Source: Ampullaceana balthica
Lineage: Eukaryota > Mollusca > Gastropoda > Lymnaeidae
Reading direction: 5' to 3'
DNA: 64,000 bases
NCBI GenBank assembly: GCA_944989445.1
Contig: CALYLW010000120.1
Coordinates: forward strand, 1,225,082-1,289,081
The notes under the pieces were generated by a model. It ran no database searches, had not been told where the DNA came from, and saw only the letters and a program-made list of their open reading frames with translations. Within the stretch, counting starts at the first letter, position 1, and every line of letters starts with the position of its first letter. Shown here one piece after another: positions 46,801 to 57,190 of this stretch. Both the position numbers and the translations under genes were made by a program.

Positions 46801-48852
46801 AGGACCTCCACAGAATGTCTACTCCATGGAGGACCTCCTCTGATGTTTAAACATATAATGAGATGAAGCAATACCCCGGGAAGCTAGTAATAGGAATAGT
46901 AACAGACTGGCTATGGTGTTGTCATAATATTTACCACACCTTTTAGTTGTTATTTTTCATACAAGTGGACCAATGAATAAATGAAAAAACTTCACAGACC
47001 TCAAAGAGATCATTCATCTTAATGACCTCTGTATTTATGTATATGTTACGGCCAAAGCCCGGAATCGGCCAATTCGCGAAGTGGCCAATGTTAGCCGGCC
47101 AAAGCCCGAAATTCGGCCAGTTCGCGAAATGCCTAGCGTCGATTGGCCAATGCCCGAAGAAAGAAGTCATGAGCAGATTGAAGGTTGACTAGTAAGATTT
47201 AATACTTAGTTATAAGTACTTCGGGCTTTGGCCATACACGTCGGCCACTTCGCGAAGTGGCCGGACTTCGGGCTTTGGCCGTAACATAACTAACAATTGT
47301 GATTCGGGCTTTGGCCGGCCAATTCGCGAAGTGGCTGGGTATCCTTGGCCAAAGCCCGATGTGGTAAGGAATTCCCCGGTTAGCGGCACATCAATCGCTT
47401 CTGGTGTGTTGGCATGTACAGGGTAGGAAAAAGGTCCCACGCTGTGACGATATTATTGCGTTAGTCTTTCCTTTTCGGAGAAGGTCCAGACATTGTGACT
47501 AGTTCTTATTATTGTTACACACAGGTTTCAAATTCAGTGTGAGTACTGTATTACTCGTATTTTTAACATCCCAATCAACGTTTCCAGTTGAAAAAATAAG
47601 TCATATGGCACGTATTACATGTGTCCTGGGGTGTAATAACACAATACAAAGAAAACTGAGGCTATTAACTTATCATTAATTGTTAGTTTCGACACGTTCT
47701 CTACTGGAAGTGATCAATCATCAAATGAACAAGTCCATGCCGATTCGATCACAATACGTTTCGACCCTTTTGTTTTAACACCTTAAAATTGTTTTATTTA
47801 TTTTTTAGTTTTGTAAATGATTTTTTAAAATATTTATTTTGGTATAAATATAATGTAATTTACTATAATTGTCTATTAAACATTAAAAACAGTATGGAAT
47901 AGTTATTTTTAACGTTGAATTTATGATATAGCGATTGAAAAAAAGTTTATACACTGACAACCTGTTAATATTTCAATGCGAATTTATGATTGTGGCATGA
48001 GCGCCATTTTCTGAGGTAGAAAGTCCTTTCAATTCTATCCACCGCCACCCCCATCTCGATCCGATGTAATCGGACAATAAAAAGGCCATGTGATCAGATA
48101 AAGGTACGCACATTCTCTCTGCCCACTCCCTTTATTTACCTTGCCCATAAGTGTTGCCAACACACGGGGTCATGTGGTCGTCACTTAGTCTAGCTCTCGT
48201 AACATGTAAGTATGTAACATGTGGCAGCCAATTCGCGAAGTGGCTGGACTTCGGGCTTTGGCCGTAACATATACAACAGTTCAGATGTGTGAACGGAAAA
48301 GAAAGAGAATGAGACAAATATCAAAAGATAGAAAAAGACGACGAAATATGAAGTGATAGAGATGGGATGAGATTAATCAGGGAGAGTAAAAGGTGGTGGA
48401 TGAAATGACAAACATGACTGCCATAATTTCGTCACATCATTGGAGCGGTTCCATGGGTGGTTTATTACTATAAAAAGCTACGACACTAACTACCTACACA
48501 ATCTCTGACTGAAAGAATTTAAAGTGAAGGTTTTATTATTATTGTTAGTCTTTTAATTCTCTTCCTATCAGGAATCCCACACCCGGACATAGCTGAGGAA
48601 CTGTGCGCATGCGTTATTCGAAGCCAGAATTCCAACCTGTCAGAGGATGACCTGAAAACATTTTGTGAAACATTTTATGTCAGTGATATATCAGCAGACA
48701 TTTTCATACCAAACAAAATCATGTTTTTGGACCGCTTCCCGTGCAACGCTAATGGCAAAGTCATCAGAAGAGAGCTGCGGAAATTAGCGATTGATTATTT
48801 CAATAGCGAAAAGACCGATGCTTCAGAGAGTATATCAATCACACATCTTTAG
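37664..48852 (+). CDS. AMP-binding acyl-CoA synthetase-like enzyme, 11 exons, 569 aa
   Basis: Coding exons: 37664-37858, 38302-38400, 38669-38808, 41089-41304, 42300-42549, 43096-43164, 44229-44333, 44704-44827, 45214-45313, 45529-45659, 48572-48852. All introns are GT/AG, all phases agree, and the sum is 1710 nt. The protein belongs to the ANL adenylating superfamily, which joins a carboxylate to ATP and then to CoA. Visible motifs are the P-loop TSGSTGTSK (202-210), YGSTEAG (340-346), GWYDSGD (422-428, ATP-ribose Asp), IIGRTSDSVLSG (hinge, about 440-451) and PCNANGKVIRRELR with the catalytic Lys 539. Family length is usually 540-620. The hinge motif is GRTSD rather than GR-x-KD. No clear signal peptide, membrane segment or PTS1 (it ends THL). 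The substrate is unknown. Start codons 37664, 37679 and 37685 are all in frame. A pseudogene paralogue follows at 53998-64000. Confidence 0.9.
38302..38400 (+). CDS. Synthetase exon 2 (residues 66-98)
   Basis: Acceptor ttgtatttcag, 33 codons (KADIVCNTLLNSRTRLITDL and so on), donor GAG|GTAAAT, phase 0. Confidence 0.85.
38669..38808 (+). CDS. Synthetase exon 3 (residues 99-144)
   Basis: Acceptor tttaccag; reads VAFKDGQDLFARLNT and later ATGDAAFSIFQPFLVADDV; donor GG|GTAACG, ending in phase 2. Confidence 0.85.
39938..41030 (+). repeat. Composite repeat inserted in synthetase intron 3
   Basis: Two tandem copies of one module (39938-40150 and 40155-40380; words actcgctttcgttcctgtgg and cagatcgatcgaatgtaccg), a tail to about 40710, then a second module at 40722-41030 (gatgctatcgagctgaaatt, agactcgtgtcacc). 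It is absent from the matching intron of unit 2 (near 56300), so it inserted after the duplication or was lost there. Confidence 0.8.
41089..41304 (+). CDS. Synthetase exon 4 with P-loop (residues 145-217)
   Basis: The acceptor is tcatcttag at 41080-41088; the AG four bases further on would break the frame. Holds DEAHIFITSGSTGTSKLV. The donor ATAG|GTGCGC is the first of a tandem array of similar sites. Confidence 0.87.
41282..41560 (+). repeat. 37-bp minisatellite derived from exon 4 and its splice donor, about 7 copies
   Basis: The first unit overlaps the last 23 coding bases of exon 4 (ctagtgcctagaacacatag) and the start of intron 4 (gtgcgctaat). The following units repeat both parts, so a copy of the exon end and, in most units, of the donor-like atag|gt follows every 37 bp. 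Confidence 0.93.
42300..42549 (+). CDS. Synthetase exon 5 (residues 217-300)
   Basis: Acceptor catttacag; reads EVLAISETFGSLLSAND, later GWTGGFPHSYYSKGVVTLV and LLDYGVTVTSLMP, the usual substrate-pocket region; donor AAG|GTGATA, phase 0. Confidence 0.87.
43096..43164 (+). CDS. Synthetase exon 6 (residues 301-323)
   Basis: 23 codons between tttgcag and AAG|GTATGA; contains KVPAIILGAQPVTK, the strand before the A5 region. Confidence 0.85.
43334..43634. mobile_element. hAT MITE, 301 bp, in synthetase intron 6
   Basis: Ends cagtgcttctcaaac and ctttgagaagcactg are inverted with one mismatch. They are flanked by an 8-bp duplication with one change, ctttatac / ctttatat (43326-43333, 43635-43642). 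Non-coding. Absent from unit 2. Confidence 0.9.
43652..43935 (+). repeat. Copy of the gatgctatcgagctg repeat family
   Basis: Shares cctatcgagctgacattttg, cagactcgtgg and the end ctcatatataaaagatttat with 40722-41030 and 54425-54836. It is more diverged and lies next to the hAT MITE. Confidence 0.65.
44229..44333 (+). CDS. Synthetase exon 7 with YGSTEAG motif (residues 324-358)
   Basis: Acceptor tgtttccag; 35 codons with ILYGSTEAGFVCTGS; donor AAG|GTAATT. It differs from the paralogous exon at only one base. Confidence 0.88.
44704..44827 (+). CDS. Synthetase exon 8 (residues 359-400)
   Basis: Acceptor taattttag; reads DILKAFFVGKVFAKGIEMKL and ends with TGKMILR before AGAG|GTGGGT, phase 1. 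Its counterpart in unit 2 has lost one base. Confidence 0.86.
45214..45313 (+). CDS. Synthetase exon 9 with GWYDSGD motif (residues 400-433)
   Basis: Acceptor cttgaatag; includes GVLTDDGWYDSGDVGYL with the ribose-binding Asp; donor GA|GTAAGT, phase 2. Confidence 0.87.
45529..45659 (+). CDS. Synthetase exon 10, hinge motif (residues 433-477)
   Basis: Acceptor tttgttcag; reads IHIIGRTSDSVLSGPAVIYP and later CPGVESVIVIG; donor ATAG|GTTGGT, phase 1. Confidence 0.86.
46318..46846. repeat. 29-bp minisatellite, about 18 copies
   Basis: Units of 29 bp with gaatgtctactccatggagg; positions vary between ccacag, cctcag and cctcaa. It is open in three frames (about 160-180 codons), an effect of the repeat. 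It lies in synthetase intron 10 and is not present in unit 2. Confidence 0.96.
47043..47287. mobile_element. Foldback element with TIR atgttacggccaaagcccg
   Basis: Left end atgttacggccaaagcccg and right end cgggctttggccgtaacat are perfect inverted repeats. The inside also has nested gccaattcgcgaagtggc palindromes. Two partial relatives are at 47304-47370 and 48221-48270. It looks like a foldback or MITE-type element of unknown superfamily. Confidence 0.75.
48572..48852 (+). CDS. Synthetase exon 11 with catalytic Lys (residues 477-569)
   Basis: Acceptor ttcctatcag; the C-terminal subdomain holds FLDRFPCNANGKVIRRELRK and ends SISITHL at TAG 48850-48852. Confidence 0.88.
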
Positions 48853-49054
48853 TTTTTATTTATTTGCTATTTTTCTAAATGTATTTGAAAGTACTGTTAA
48901 AATCCAACAGAACGTATTTTTGGGGAAAATTTGTGAAGGAAAAAGATTATCGGGGCTAACACTGATTAACAATTAACACGCAAACTGTGATTTTTCTGTA
49001 ATGTACAATTTTAAAATTCAATTAAAATATATTTTCTGTAAATTATTCAATTAA

Positions 49055-49060
49055 AATAAA
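49055..49060 (+). promoter_or_regulatory. Polyadenylation signal of the synthetase gene
   Basis: AATAAA about 200 bp after the stop codon. Another AATAAA lies at 49112-49117, followed by a T-rich stretch. Confidence 0.55.
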
Positions 49061-49257
49061 TGCCCGATTGCATAATCTTAAATATTTTAATATGTTTTGT
49101 AATTCCCCCCAAATAAATTCACTGTATTTTTTATGTTAACATGTGCTTGTATCTTTACTTTAACATTTGTATAAATATAACAGCTCGGGTTGGTCTCGTC
49201 AGCAACCACCTAAAGTGATCTGAGTAAAATGAGAAGTGAATGGTCAAAGTTGTCTTA

Positions 49258-49529
49258 GAGGCCGTCCATAAAGTACGTCACGCTCCTTTTAGGGGGTGTA
49301 AGAAAGTGTGACAGTTTGTGACAGGGGGAGGTGGGGTGGGGGGGTTCCGGCCATGTGTGACGTCACGGTTTTTTATATTAAATTTTAATTATTTTTTTAA
49401 ATAAAAAACAACATTTTTGTTCCAAAGTGCGACGTACTTTAGGGGGGGGGGAGGTCCGAGTTTTGTGACAGAGGGGAGGGGGGAGTTAAAATGGTCAAAA
49501 ATAGCGTGACTTACTTTATGGACGGCCCC
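49258..49529. mobile_element. MITE, family GGGGCCGTCC, 272 bp, TSD TTA
   Basis: Ends gaggccgtccataaagtacg and cttactttatggacggcccc are inverted. Flanked by tta on both sides (49255-49257, 49530-49532). It lies downstream of the synthetase poly(A) sites. Confidence 0.88.
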
Positions 49530-50154
49530 TTAGTGGACAAAAAAAACGAGCACGTTAGAGAATAAATACAACTGTCTTCATAATGTCAAATGTTTAATCA
49601 TGGTCATTCATGCTATTAAAATTCAAAGAACTTGTTTGAAACATTAACCCTAATAAATGTCAAATCTAATCAGCTTTGTATCAGGGTATTGAGACTATCA
49701 AACATAATATAGATACACTTCTAAAATGCTAATAAGTTTATTTTACAAATGTTCTCTCCTTTCCTAAAATGGTTATGCGGTACTACTGTCCCCTACTGGC
49801 TACTGTGTCTGTGTGATTCATACTCATAAGTTACGTATTGTCATTCTTGGTATTAGTGATTCTAAAATTAGAGGTTTACTTATAAGATATTTAAAAACTT
49901 AATTTATTTTGGGTTAAAAGCTTAAAACATGTTTTTGTTTCGGTTGTAAACTTTCATTATAGACACAAAACTATTATTTTCTATTTATATATTACAGGTC
50001 AGGAACCGATGATCTCATAGGTCTCCTGGGTCACTGTGTTACTCTTAAGTTTGTGACTTTCATTTTCATTTACCCACTTCACATTCGCCTACATTATTTT
50101 ATCTCGTTTCGATGTCATGTGTCATGTAATAAATAATACACAAACTTTCTATCC

Positions 50155-50791
50155 TTGATTTATAATCAATACATCGCTTTTCTTTGCATTTTTCTTAATG
50201 ATTTATGTTAATTTAATTTGGGTATGCTTGCACATCTTATTATTTCATCACAAATTTAAGGGTCAAACTGTTACTGAGACCAATTAAACTTTTCTACTCA
50301 CCCCATGTTCACAGATTAAATGTACTAAATGCCATTATTATTGTGCATAATGATACATTTTTTAAAAAATACTGTGCCTCTTGATGCGGCATCTGGAGGA
50401 CTGGAAGCGGTCACCTTATTATAAGGTTTGAGGATCACTGATTTAGGCTAATTCTTAGCTCATGGCATTGTAATAAATTATATTATCAGGATGTCTAAAA
50501 AATTTAATTATTACGGCTTTAAATGGAAATACGAGGACTTAGTTTTTCAAGTACACAATTGTCATCAGCCAAAAGCAAATCAAATTAATTCATCTAAAGC
50601 CTGACTGGAAACTTGGATTATTTCTTTTACGTCTTCATTTTTAGACAGAAACAACTCCAGGCACGCAGGCCAACCCCCTTCATCAAAAAATGATACAATT
50701 TTTCAACATACGGGAACAAGTTTACTTGATGTTATCAAAGGTTTTCAACACTCCAAAGAATAAGGAAAGCAAATACGTCTCTCTCTCTCTC

Positions 50792-50885
<94 letters not shown>

Positions 50886-52110
50886 TTCGGTCCGTTTTTA
50901 TCCATCTCTCTCTCCTGACAATTTAGTCGTTTTTCTCCCATCTCCTCTTTTTATTATCCAGATTTTCAAGCATCTGTCTCTCCTTTTCCTTAAAAAATTA
51001 GTTTAAATAAATAATATTATCTAATACGCGTGAAAACGCCTTACAATCTAAGCCTTACAATCTATGTAAGTTTAACAAACTAAACAAATGTTGATATTAA
51101 AAAACAGCAATCTGCTCTATTATAGTCAATACCGGTAATGAAGTATGTTTCTTTGAACATTGTTTAGTACAGTTCTAGAATATGTTATTTATTTTTATTT
51201 TGTTTGTGTCAGTGTTATCCAACCGTATAGTCATCTAAATGTTTTTAGTGGAAATAACTTTGTTATGAACAGATACAATTCTAAAAAATGAATGTACATG
51301 GGGGTAATGTTTTTGTACATACTCCTACAGCTTAAATATTTGTTTACTATACAGCCAGCATTGAGACTGTTTTTATCTTCACAGCTGCTGACTTGGAGGC
51401 AGTCGTTCGCTCACAGATAGTTGAGATGCTCAAAAGAGTTTAAGCATCCCTAGTGTGTGTATGACCTTCAAACAAACCTATTGAGCCATTATTCCTTGCG
51501 AGTTTCAATAGCTAATTTATTGAAATAAAATTACATTAATTGTTTTGTTAAACATTTAATAAAACAACAACAATAATCATTCAAATGAAATGCATTAAAA
51601 AGTAGGACATTAATGTCCTTTCAGACTTGTATAGCCAGACTTATCACTACGGGACTTCACATGGCCAGTTACAGTCAATTGGCTCAACGTACATAGGACG
51701 GCCTTAAACACAATGTTCTTGGGCTAATAGCATTATACTCACAATTTCTCATAGTGTTGTATAGCATTTAGTGTCAGTTGTCGCAATGATTAGATATTAT
51801 GAATCAAAATGTAACACTAACCTACAGCACAGAGAAAGTAAGCATGCATTCTATTCAAATCGCTGATTCTACACCACAGGAAACTCACCCTTGATTTTAA
51901 GCATTTAAAAAAAAATAACAGCGCTTTGGTTGTGTTTGTGTGATAATTTTGTTTTTTTAATTTTAACCCGCGTCCTAGTTTCCAATTTTTTCTGAAAGTG
52001 TGTCAACTTTTTTTTTAATCCGCTGGCAAAATCCCTCAATGATCAGAAACACAGCAAAGAGTACCTTTAACTAAAGTGGCGTCTTTGTGGATGTCCTATC
52101 CTTTCAGGTG
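50155..52110. repeat. Segmental duplication unit 2, 5' flank
   Basis: Paralogue of 27250-31580 and of a short stretch near 34110 (gtgtatcccattgtct). It has fewer insertions and therefore shows several empty sites. Confidence 0.85.
50778..50881. repeat. (CT)n microsatellite
   Basis: About 100 bp of CT with one CG interruption. It matches the (CT)n at 28556 of unit 1. Confidence 0.97.
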
Positions 52111-52135
52111 TATCCCACTGTCTATTTAATCTAGA

Positions 52136-52290
52136 CTAGACATCCAGACTAGACATCCAGACATCCGGACTAGACATGCCGACCAGACGTGCCGACCAGA
52201 CGTGCCGACCAGACGTCCCGACCAGACGTCCCGACCAGACGTGCCGACCAGACGTCCCGACCAGACATCCAGACTACACATCTAGACTCA
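52136..52290. repeat. 13-bp minisatellite, about 11 copies
   Basis: Units such as gccgaccagacgt and cccgaccagacgt, grading at the edges into agactagacatcc. The corresponding site in unit 1 (near 34130) has only ctagactagag, so the array grew in unit 2. Confidence 0.88.
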
Positions 52291-52440
52291 AAGTCATTAC
52301 AAATTCTCTCATGTTATCACCATTGAGAATAATGTGACGAATGACCAATTTTCCCCTATAACTTGTTGTGAGCTGCGCTCGGTGGTGTGTTTGGTGGTCG
52401 TGTTAGTGTTATTGGTTAGTCGGGTCTGTGTAGTATCATC

Positions 52441-53695
52441 GTGGATATCATTGATGAAGAATTAGCAAGGGGTGCTGATGATAAGGAAACCGGAGAAGGA
52501 AAGTTAAAGATTGTGGATGGGGTTGTAGGATCAAAGAGAGTTGAGGTATTGAGAGATACAGGAAGTGAAGTAGTGGTGGTGAAAAGACAGTACGCCAGAG
52601 ACGACCAATTAACTTGTGAAATTGGGTTGATAAGAATGTTAGATACAAGAATTCTAAGAGGAGAAAAAGCGATAATAGACATAAGGACACCATACTTGAG
52701 TGGCAGGGTGGAGGCGGTGTGTGTGGAGAACTCAATAGTGGACCTGATTGTGGGAAATGTGCAGAGAGCAAGGAGCTATGACAACCCAGACATGAAGTTC
52801 AAGGGGGCGAAGTGGACAACGCCAGCTTATGATAAAAATATGGTAGAGAGGTCATAATGTGAGGTCACATCGATGGAAAAACAGCCAGATGTGAATCGCA
52901 GTAAAACAAGAAAATTCAAGGGAATGTTCTATGGTCAGTGTTGGAGTTTGCGCACAAAAGGAATCAAATGGAGATGTGGACTACGGTGAGCATCTGTCTT
53001 TTCTCTCATTCCATTCTCGACCAACGACGAAGAGTCAAGTGAGGTTATTCCTCGGGCTCACGGGCTATTATAGAGACGTTATACCAAACTACGCAACCCT
53101 CGCATACCCGCTGACCTCCTTGACAAAAAGGGGTCAGCCCAACAGAGTGAAATGGGGGAAAGACCGGGATGAAGTATACGACGCCTTGAAGAGAGCCGTC
53201 ACAACACGGCCAATACTACACAAACCCAATATGCATACGTCCTTCATTTTAAGAACCCATGCATGGACGTTGGACTTGGTGCTACATCACTTCAGGAAGA
53301 TAACAGGGGAATACTGCATCCTGTGGCCTTCGCCAGCAGGAGTTTCTTTGACAGAGAGACCAGGTATTCCACAATTGAGAAGGAGTGCCTAGTGTCAAGT
53401 CTCATAGTGTTCAACTTGTGTTCACTCCAGTCAACAAGCATTCACCCACAGTGATTCTCATACCCCTGACACCTGGCGATGGTGGGCGATCAAGAAGTTT
53501 GAACTTTACCTCTACGGGAGAACGTTCACTCTACAAACTGATCACCAGCCTCTGCAGTGCCTTAACACGGCTCGTTTTGTGAGTGCCAGGATCATGAGAT
53601 GGGCCATGTTTCTGCAGAGTTATAACTTTACGGTGCAGTCCATTACCGGTGCAAATAACGTTGAGGCAGACTTCCTAAGTAGACCCTGTTGTTAG
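52441..53695 (+). pseudogene. Gypsy-type LTR retrotransposon pol remnant
   Basis: A retropepsin-like part (52441-52857) has VEVLRDTGSEVVVV with the Asp-Thr-Gly active site, and later IVDLIVGNVQRA. After a break, 52990-53220 gives the RT thumb and connection (KSQVRLFLGLTGYYRDVIPN). RNase H pieces follow in changing frames: GLGATSLQED, RYSTIEKECL, FELYLYGRTFTLQTDHQPLQ and the end NNVEADFLSR before TAG 53693-53695. The RT catalytic core and integrase are missing, and several frame breaks are present. No LTR pair was found. It lies directly upstream of the truncated synthetase copy. Confidence 0.85.
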
Positions 53696-54424
53696 ACTTT
53701 TAGAGTGGTGCCCGCTACTGTTGAGAGTCTCGGACATAGACATGCTCGGTGATCCCAGGATGACATCAAGTTAAGATATTGAGACATTGACTCTAAAGAA
53801 CATTATGTTCAATGTTGACATTGTTTGTGATTAACTTAATAATTTAAGGTGTCAGTTATTATAAAAGCTATTGGATTTAATTTAAATTTAGTGATTTTGT
53901 TTTTAAACACCATGCCGATGTATCGGGTAGTAATGGTAAACGTGTTTATGAAGAAATGTTATCATCGTTTAGGACTACTTGAGGGTAGAAGTCCATAGTG
54001 AAGCACCTCAGAAAGATGCCTTCGTTTTTATCGGAAGCAGTAATGAAATCTATCCACTCTCCCGCCATCAGCTGTGGGACCTCGGTGGTCGGTTTGCTAA
54101 TAGATTGCGACGTCAAGGTATTCAGGTGAGAAGGGGCAGGAAGGAAATGGTGCAGTTTGTAGAACATCATAGCATGGTCGTAAGGGAGGTTAAGATGTTA
54201 CTAATTGGTCTGAGGTTTGAGGGCCCTGTAACTGTAATGTAAAATTATCTAAAACCTTTATTGTATATAAGGTCTTCTGTTGATAAATGACAGACCTTTT
54301 TATCATATAGTCTAATGTCGATTAATATTTCGTGTATGCGCTGTGCTACAAAACGCAGCAGTATAAAGTCTTGTTTTTAAATCCCTTATAATAACTTCGA
54401 AATCTTGTTGTCATCCATCTCTTG

Positions 54425-54836
54425 ATCTCTTCTTCGGTCGGGCGGAAAAACAAAATTCAAAAATGACACGCATTTAACGTGATGCTATCGAGCTGAAATT
54501 TATTTTGCACATAGACTCGTGTCACCTAACAATGCATCGTATCAAAATTTCAGATCGATCGAATGTACCGTAATTGAATTAATGCATTTTTAGTTTATCT
54601 CTATATAACTCTTTGTAGCCATCTGCTATTGTTTACATCCACATGCCAATGGAGTTCAGTACAGCCATCGATGACCCCCCCTTCCCCCCCCCCATTTTAC
54701 GTCAAGGGGAGTTTAGTCACGTTGAGTCTGTAAATGTTTGTGGCGCGGTGCCAATTATATTGAACATAATCAATACTTTTAGTTTTGTCTCATATATAAG
54801 GGATTTTTAGTCAAAAACTTTGTTTTTACGGGTTAT
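54425..54836 (+). repeat. Copy of the gatgctatcgagctg repeat family, intron 1 of the pseudogene
   Basis: Runs from gtcgggcggaaaaacaaaat to tttgtttttacgggttatt and aligns with 40722-41030, including a C-rich tract. It is absent from intron 1 of the intact gene. Confidence 0.75.
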
Positions 54837-56545
54837 TCAATTTTAAAAGTTACTTCCAGATGCCTTTATTTTTGGAACGCAATAGTACAAGAATGAAGAG
54901 CACACACATTACAACAACTTAGTGTAGTCTGTTAATCTTGTCGTTTCTTGCTTATCAGAATGCAGACACTGTTTGAAACATATTGCTTTCTTGTATTTCA
55001 GAAGGCAGACATTGTCTGCAACATACTTCTTAATTCTCGAACTAGGATTATCACTGATCTCGGAATTTTCTTGGCAGGGGCGGTCACTCTGAATGGGGAG
55101 GTAAATGTGTAGTCCTCTCACTTATGTTATTAATTGTTTATTTAAAAAAACAGAACAACCCCAGAGACAAGGGGAAAAGTGTCTCGTTAACTGAGAGCGA
55201 TTTAGTGCGTGGGCATTGAAACAAGAAATGATATTTGGATTTTTTTTAGAAAACTTAATATTTTTGTATTCCTTTTATGAGTTTTTTTCCCCATAAAAGT
55301 GTGTTTTCTATACAGGTTGCCTTTAAAGACGGAAAAGATATTTTTGCACTTCTCAACACTAACAATTGTCAAACTATTATCATAGCCACCGGTGATGCGG
55401 CATTTTCAATTTTCCAGCCTTACCTGGTGGCCGATGACGTCAATGAGGGCACAGGGTAACGTAATCTTAGGGTTGACAACTCTTTTGATCAATGGAGTAC
55501 AGAGGGGAGGTGTTGTTTGTCCATATGCCAACAAGGGACACAAATAAGTTTTAGTAGCTCAGATAACTGCAGACGACAAAGTTTGCTTAAGTTATTGCTA
55601 AAAACTCTGCCACTACAAATCATAAATCCACCCCTACTCCACCTCACCTTCCACTATATCAAAATTACGTTTTTAGTTGGGATACCTGCACGGTGACGGT
55701 GTGAGGGAAGGGGGTGACTACGGTGGTTATATTTTTTATGAGACATTTTTATGACGCACTTCACGTGTAGTAGTGCAGGGTTCAATTATGTGTGTTATCT
55801 CATTCTAATACTAGAAGTAACAGGGGCAGACAATAGCACAAGAGACGGGGGGAAAAACTAACTATTTTACTGTCCTGAAAATCAATGATCTGTTTTAACC
55901 CGATTAGAGTGTAGCCTAATTCTAGTTCTTACAAATACCTAATTTATATTGAGTAAAGTACCTTGAGATTAAGTTCCTAGTTTAAATATTTCAAATATAA
56001 CATTTGTAATTTTAAAGAAAATAAGTCAACTTGTTGTTCACCACACAATATCTAACTAGTGTTCACATGTGTGAAAAGTTCATTTAGCTTATTAAGTATA
56101 CGTGAACTTTACCTTTGATGCATAAAAAGTTAACGTGAAATGTAAATTTTGGTTCGTTTTTTGATGATTCTTTTTTTTAAAATATAAGTGAAATATTAAT
56201 CCCGACACACTCTCTTATTCTGTTCTGATCAATTTTATAAACAAAACAAAAAATCTCCAGCCATGTTAAATTCCCTTCAATTTCCGACAAAATGAACCAT
56301 TTCACTATAATTTGTCTAGCATCCAACTAACATGACGATCATTTCATCTTAGCCAGGGTAAATTTTACCATGTCAATTGTGACCGAGTCCCTAGCCTCCA
56401 ACGGCTGTTAGCTCAAGACACCGACAGCCATGATGACCACGCGGCATTTCTCAGCGGACTGGTCAAGGAAGATTTCTTCAGTGCTCAAGTCCAACCAGAC
56501 GACGAGGCTCAAATCTTCATCACTTCCGGGAGTACGGGAACTTCT

Positions 56546-57190
56546 AAGCTAGTGCCTAGAACACATAGGTGCGCTAATATCTACACTAGTGCCTAGAACA
56601 CATATGTGGGCTAACATCTAAACTAGTGCCTAGAACACATAGCTGTGCTAACATATAAACTAGTGCCTAGAACACATAGGTGGGCTAACCTCTAAACTAG
56701 TGCCTAGAACACATAGCTGCGATAACATCTAAACTGGTGCCTAGAGCACATAAGAGTGCTAACATCTAAACTAGTGCCTAGAACACATAGATGCGCTAAC
56801 ATCTAAACTAGTGCCTAGAGCACATAAGAGTGCTAACATCTAAACTAGTGCCTAGAGCACATAAGAGTGCTAACATCTAAACTAGTGCCTAGAGCACATA
56901 AGAGTGCTAACATCTAAACTAGTGCCTAGAGCACATAAGAGTGCTAACATCTAAACTAGTGCCTAGAACACATAGGTGTGCTAACATCTAAACTAGTGTC
57001 TAGAACACATAGCTGTGCTAACATCTAAACTAATGCCTAGAACACATAGGTGGGCTAACATCTAAACTAGTGCCTAGAGCACATAAGAGTGCTAACATCT
57101 AAACTAGTGCCTAGAACACATAGGTGGGCTAACATCTAAACTAGTGTCTAGAACACATAGGAGGGCTAACATATAAACAAGTACCTAGAT
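56546..57190 (+). repeat. 37-bp exon/donor-derived minisatellite in the pseudogene, about 17 copies
   Basis: Same unit as at 41282-41560 but with more copies. A variant with gagcacataagagtgc makes a sub-block around 56730-56950 that seems to have been amplified on its own. Confidence 0.93.

Noticed and set aside
46301..46866. Three overlapping open frames of 162-180 codons
   Set aside because: Produced by the 29-bp minisatellite in all three frames; it lies in an intron.
52441..52857. Host gene with an aspartic protease domain
   Set aside because: The DTG word, followed by RT and RNase H pieces in the same orientation, marks a Gypsy remnant.
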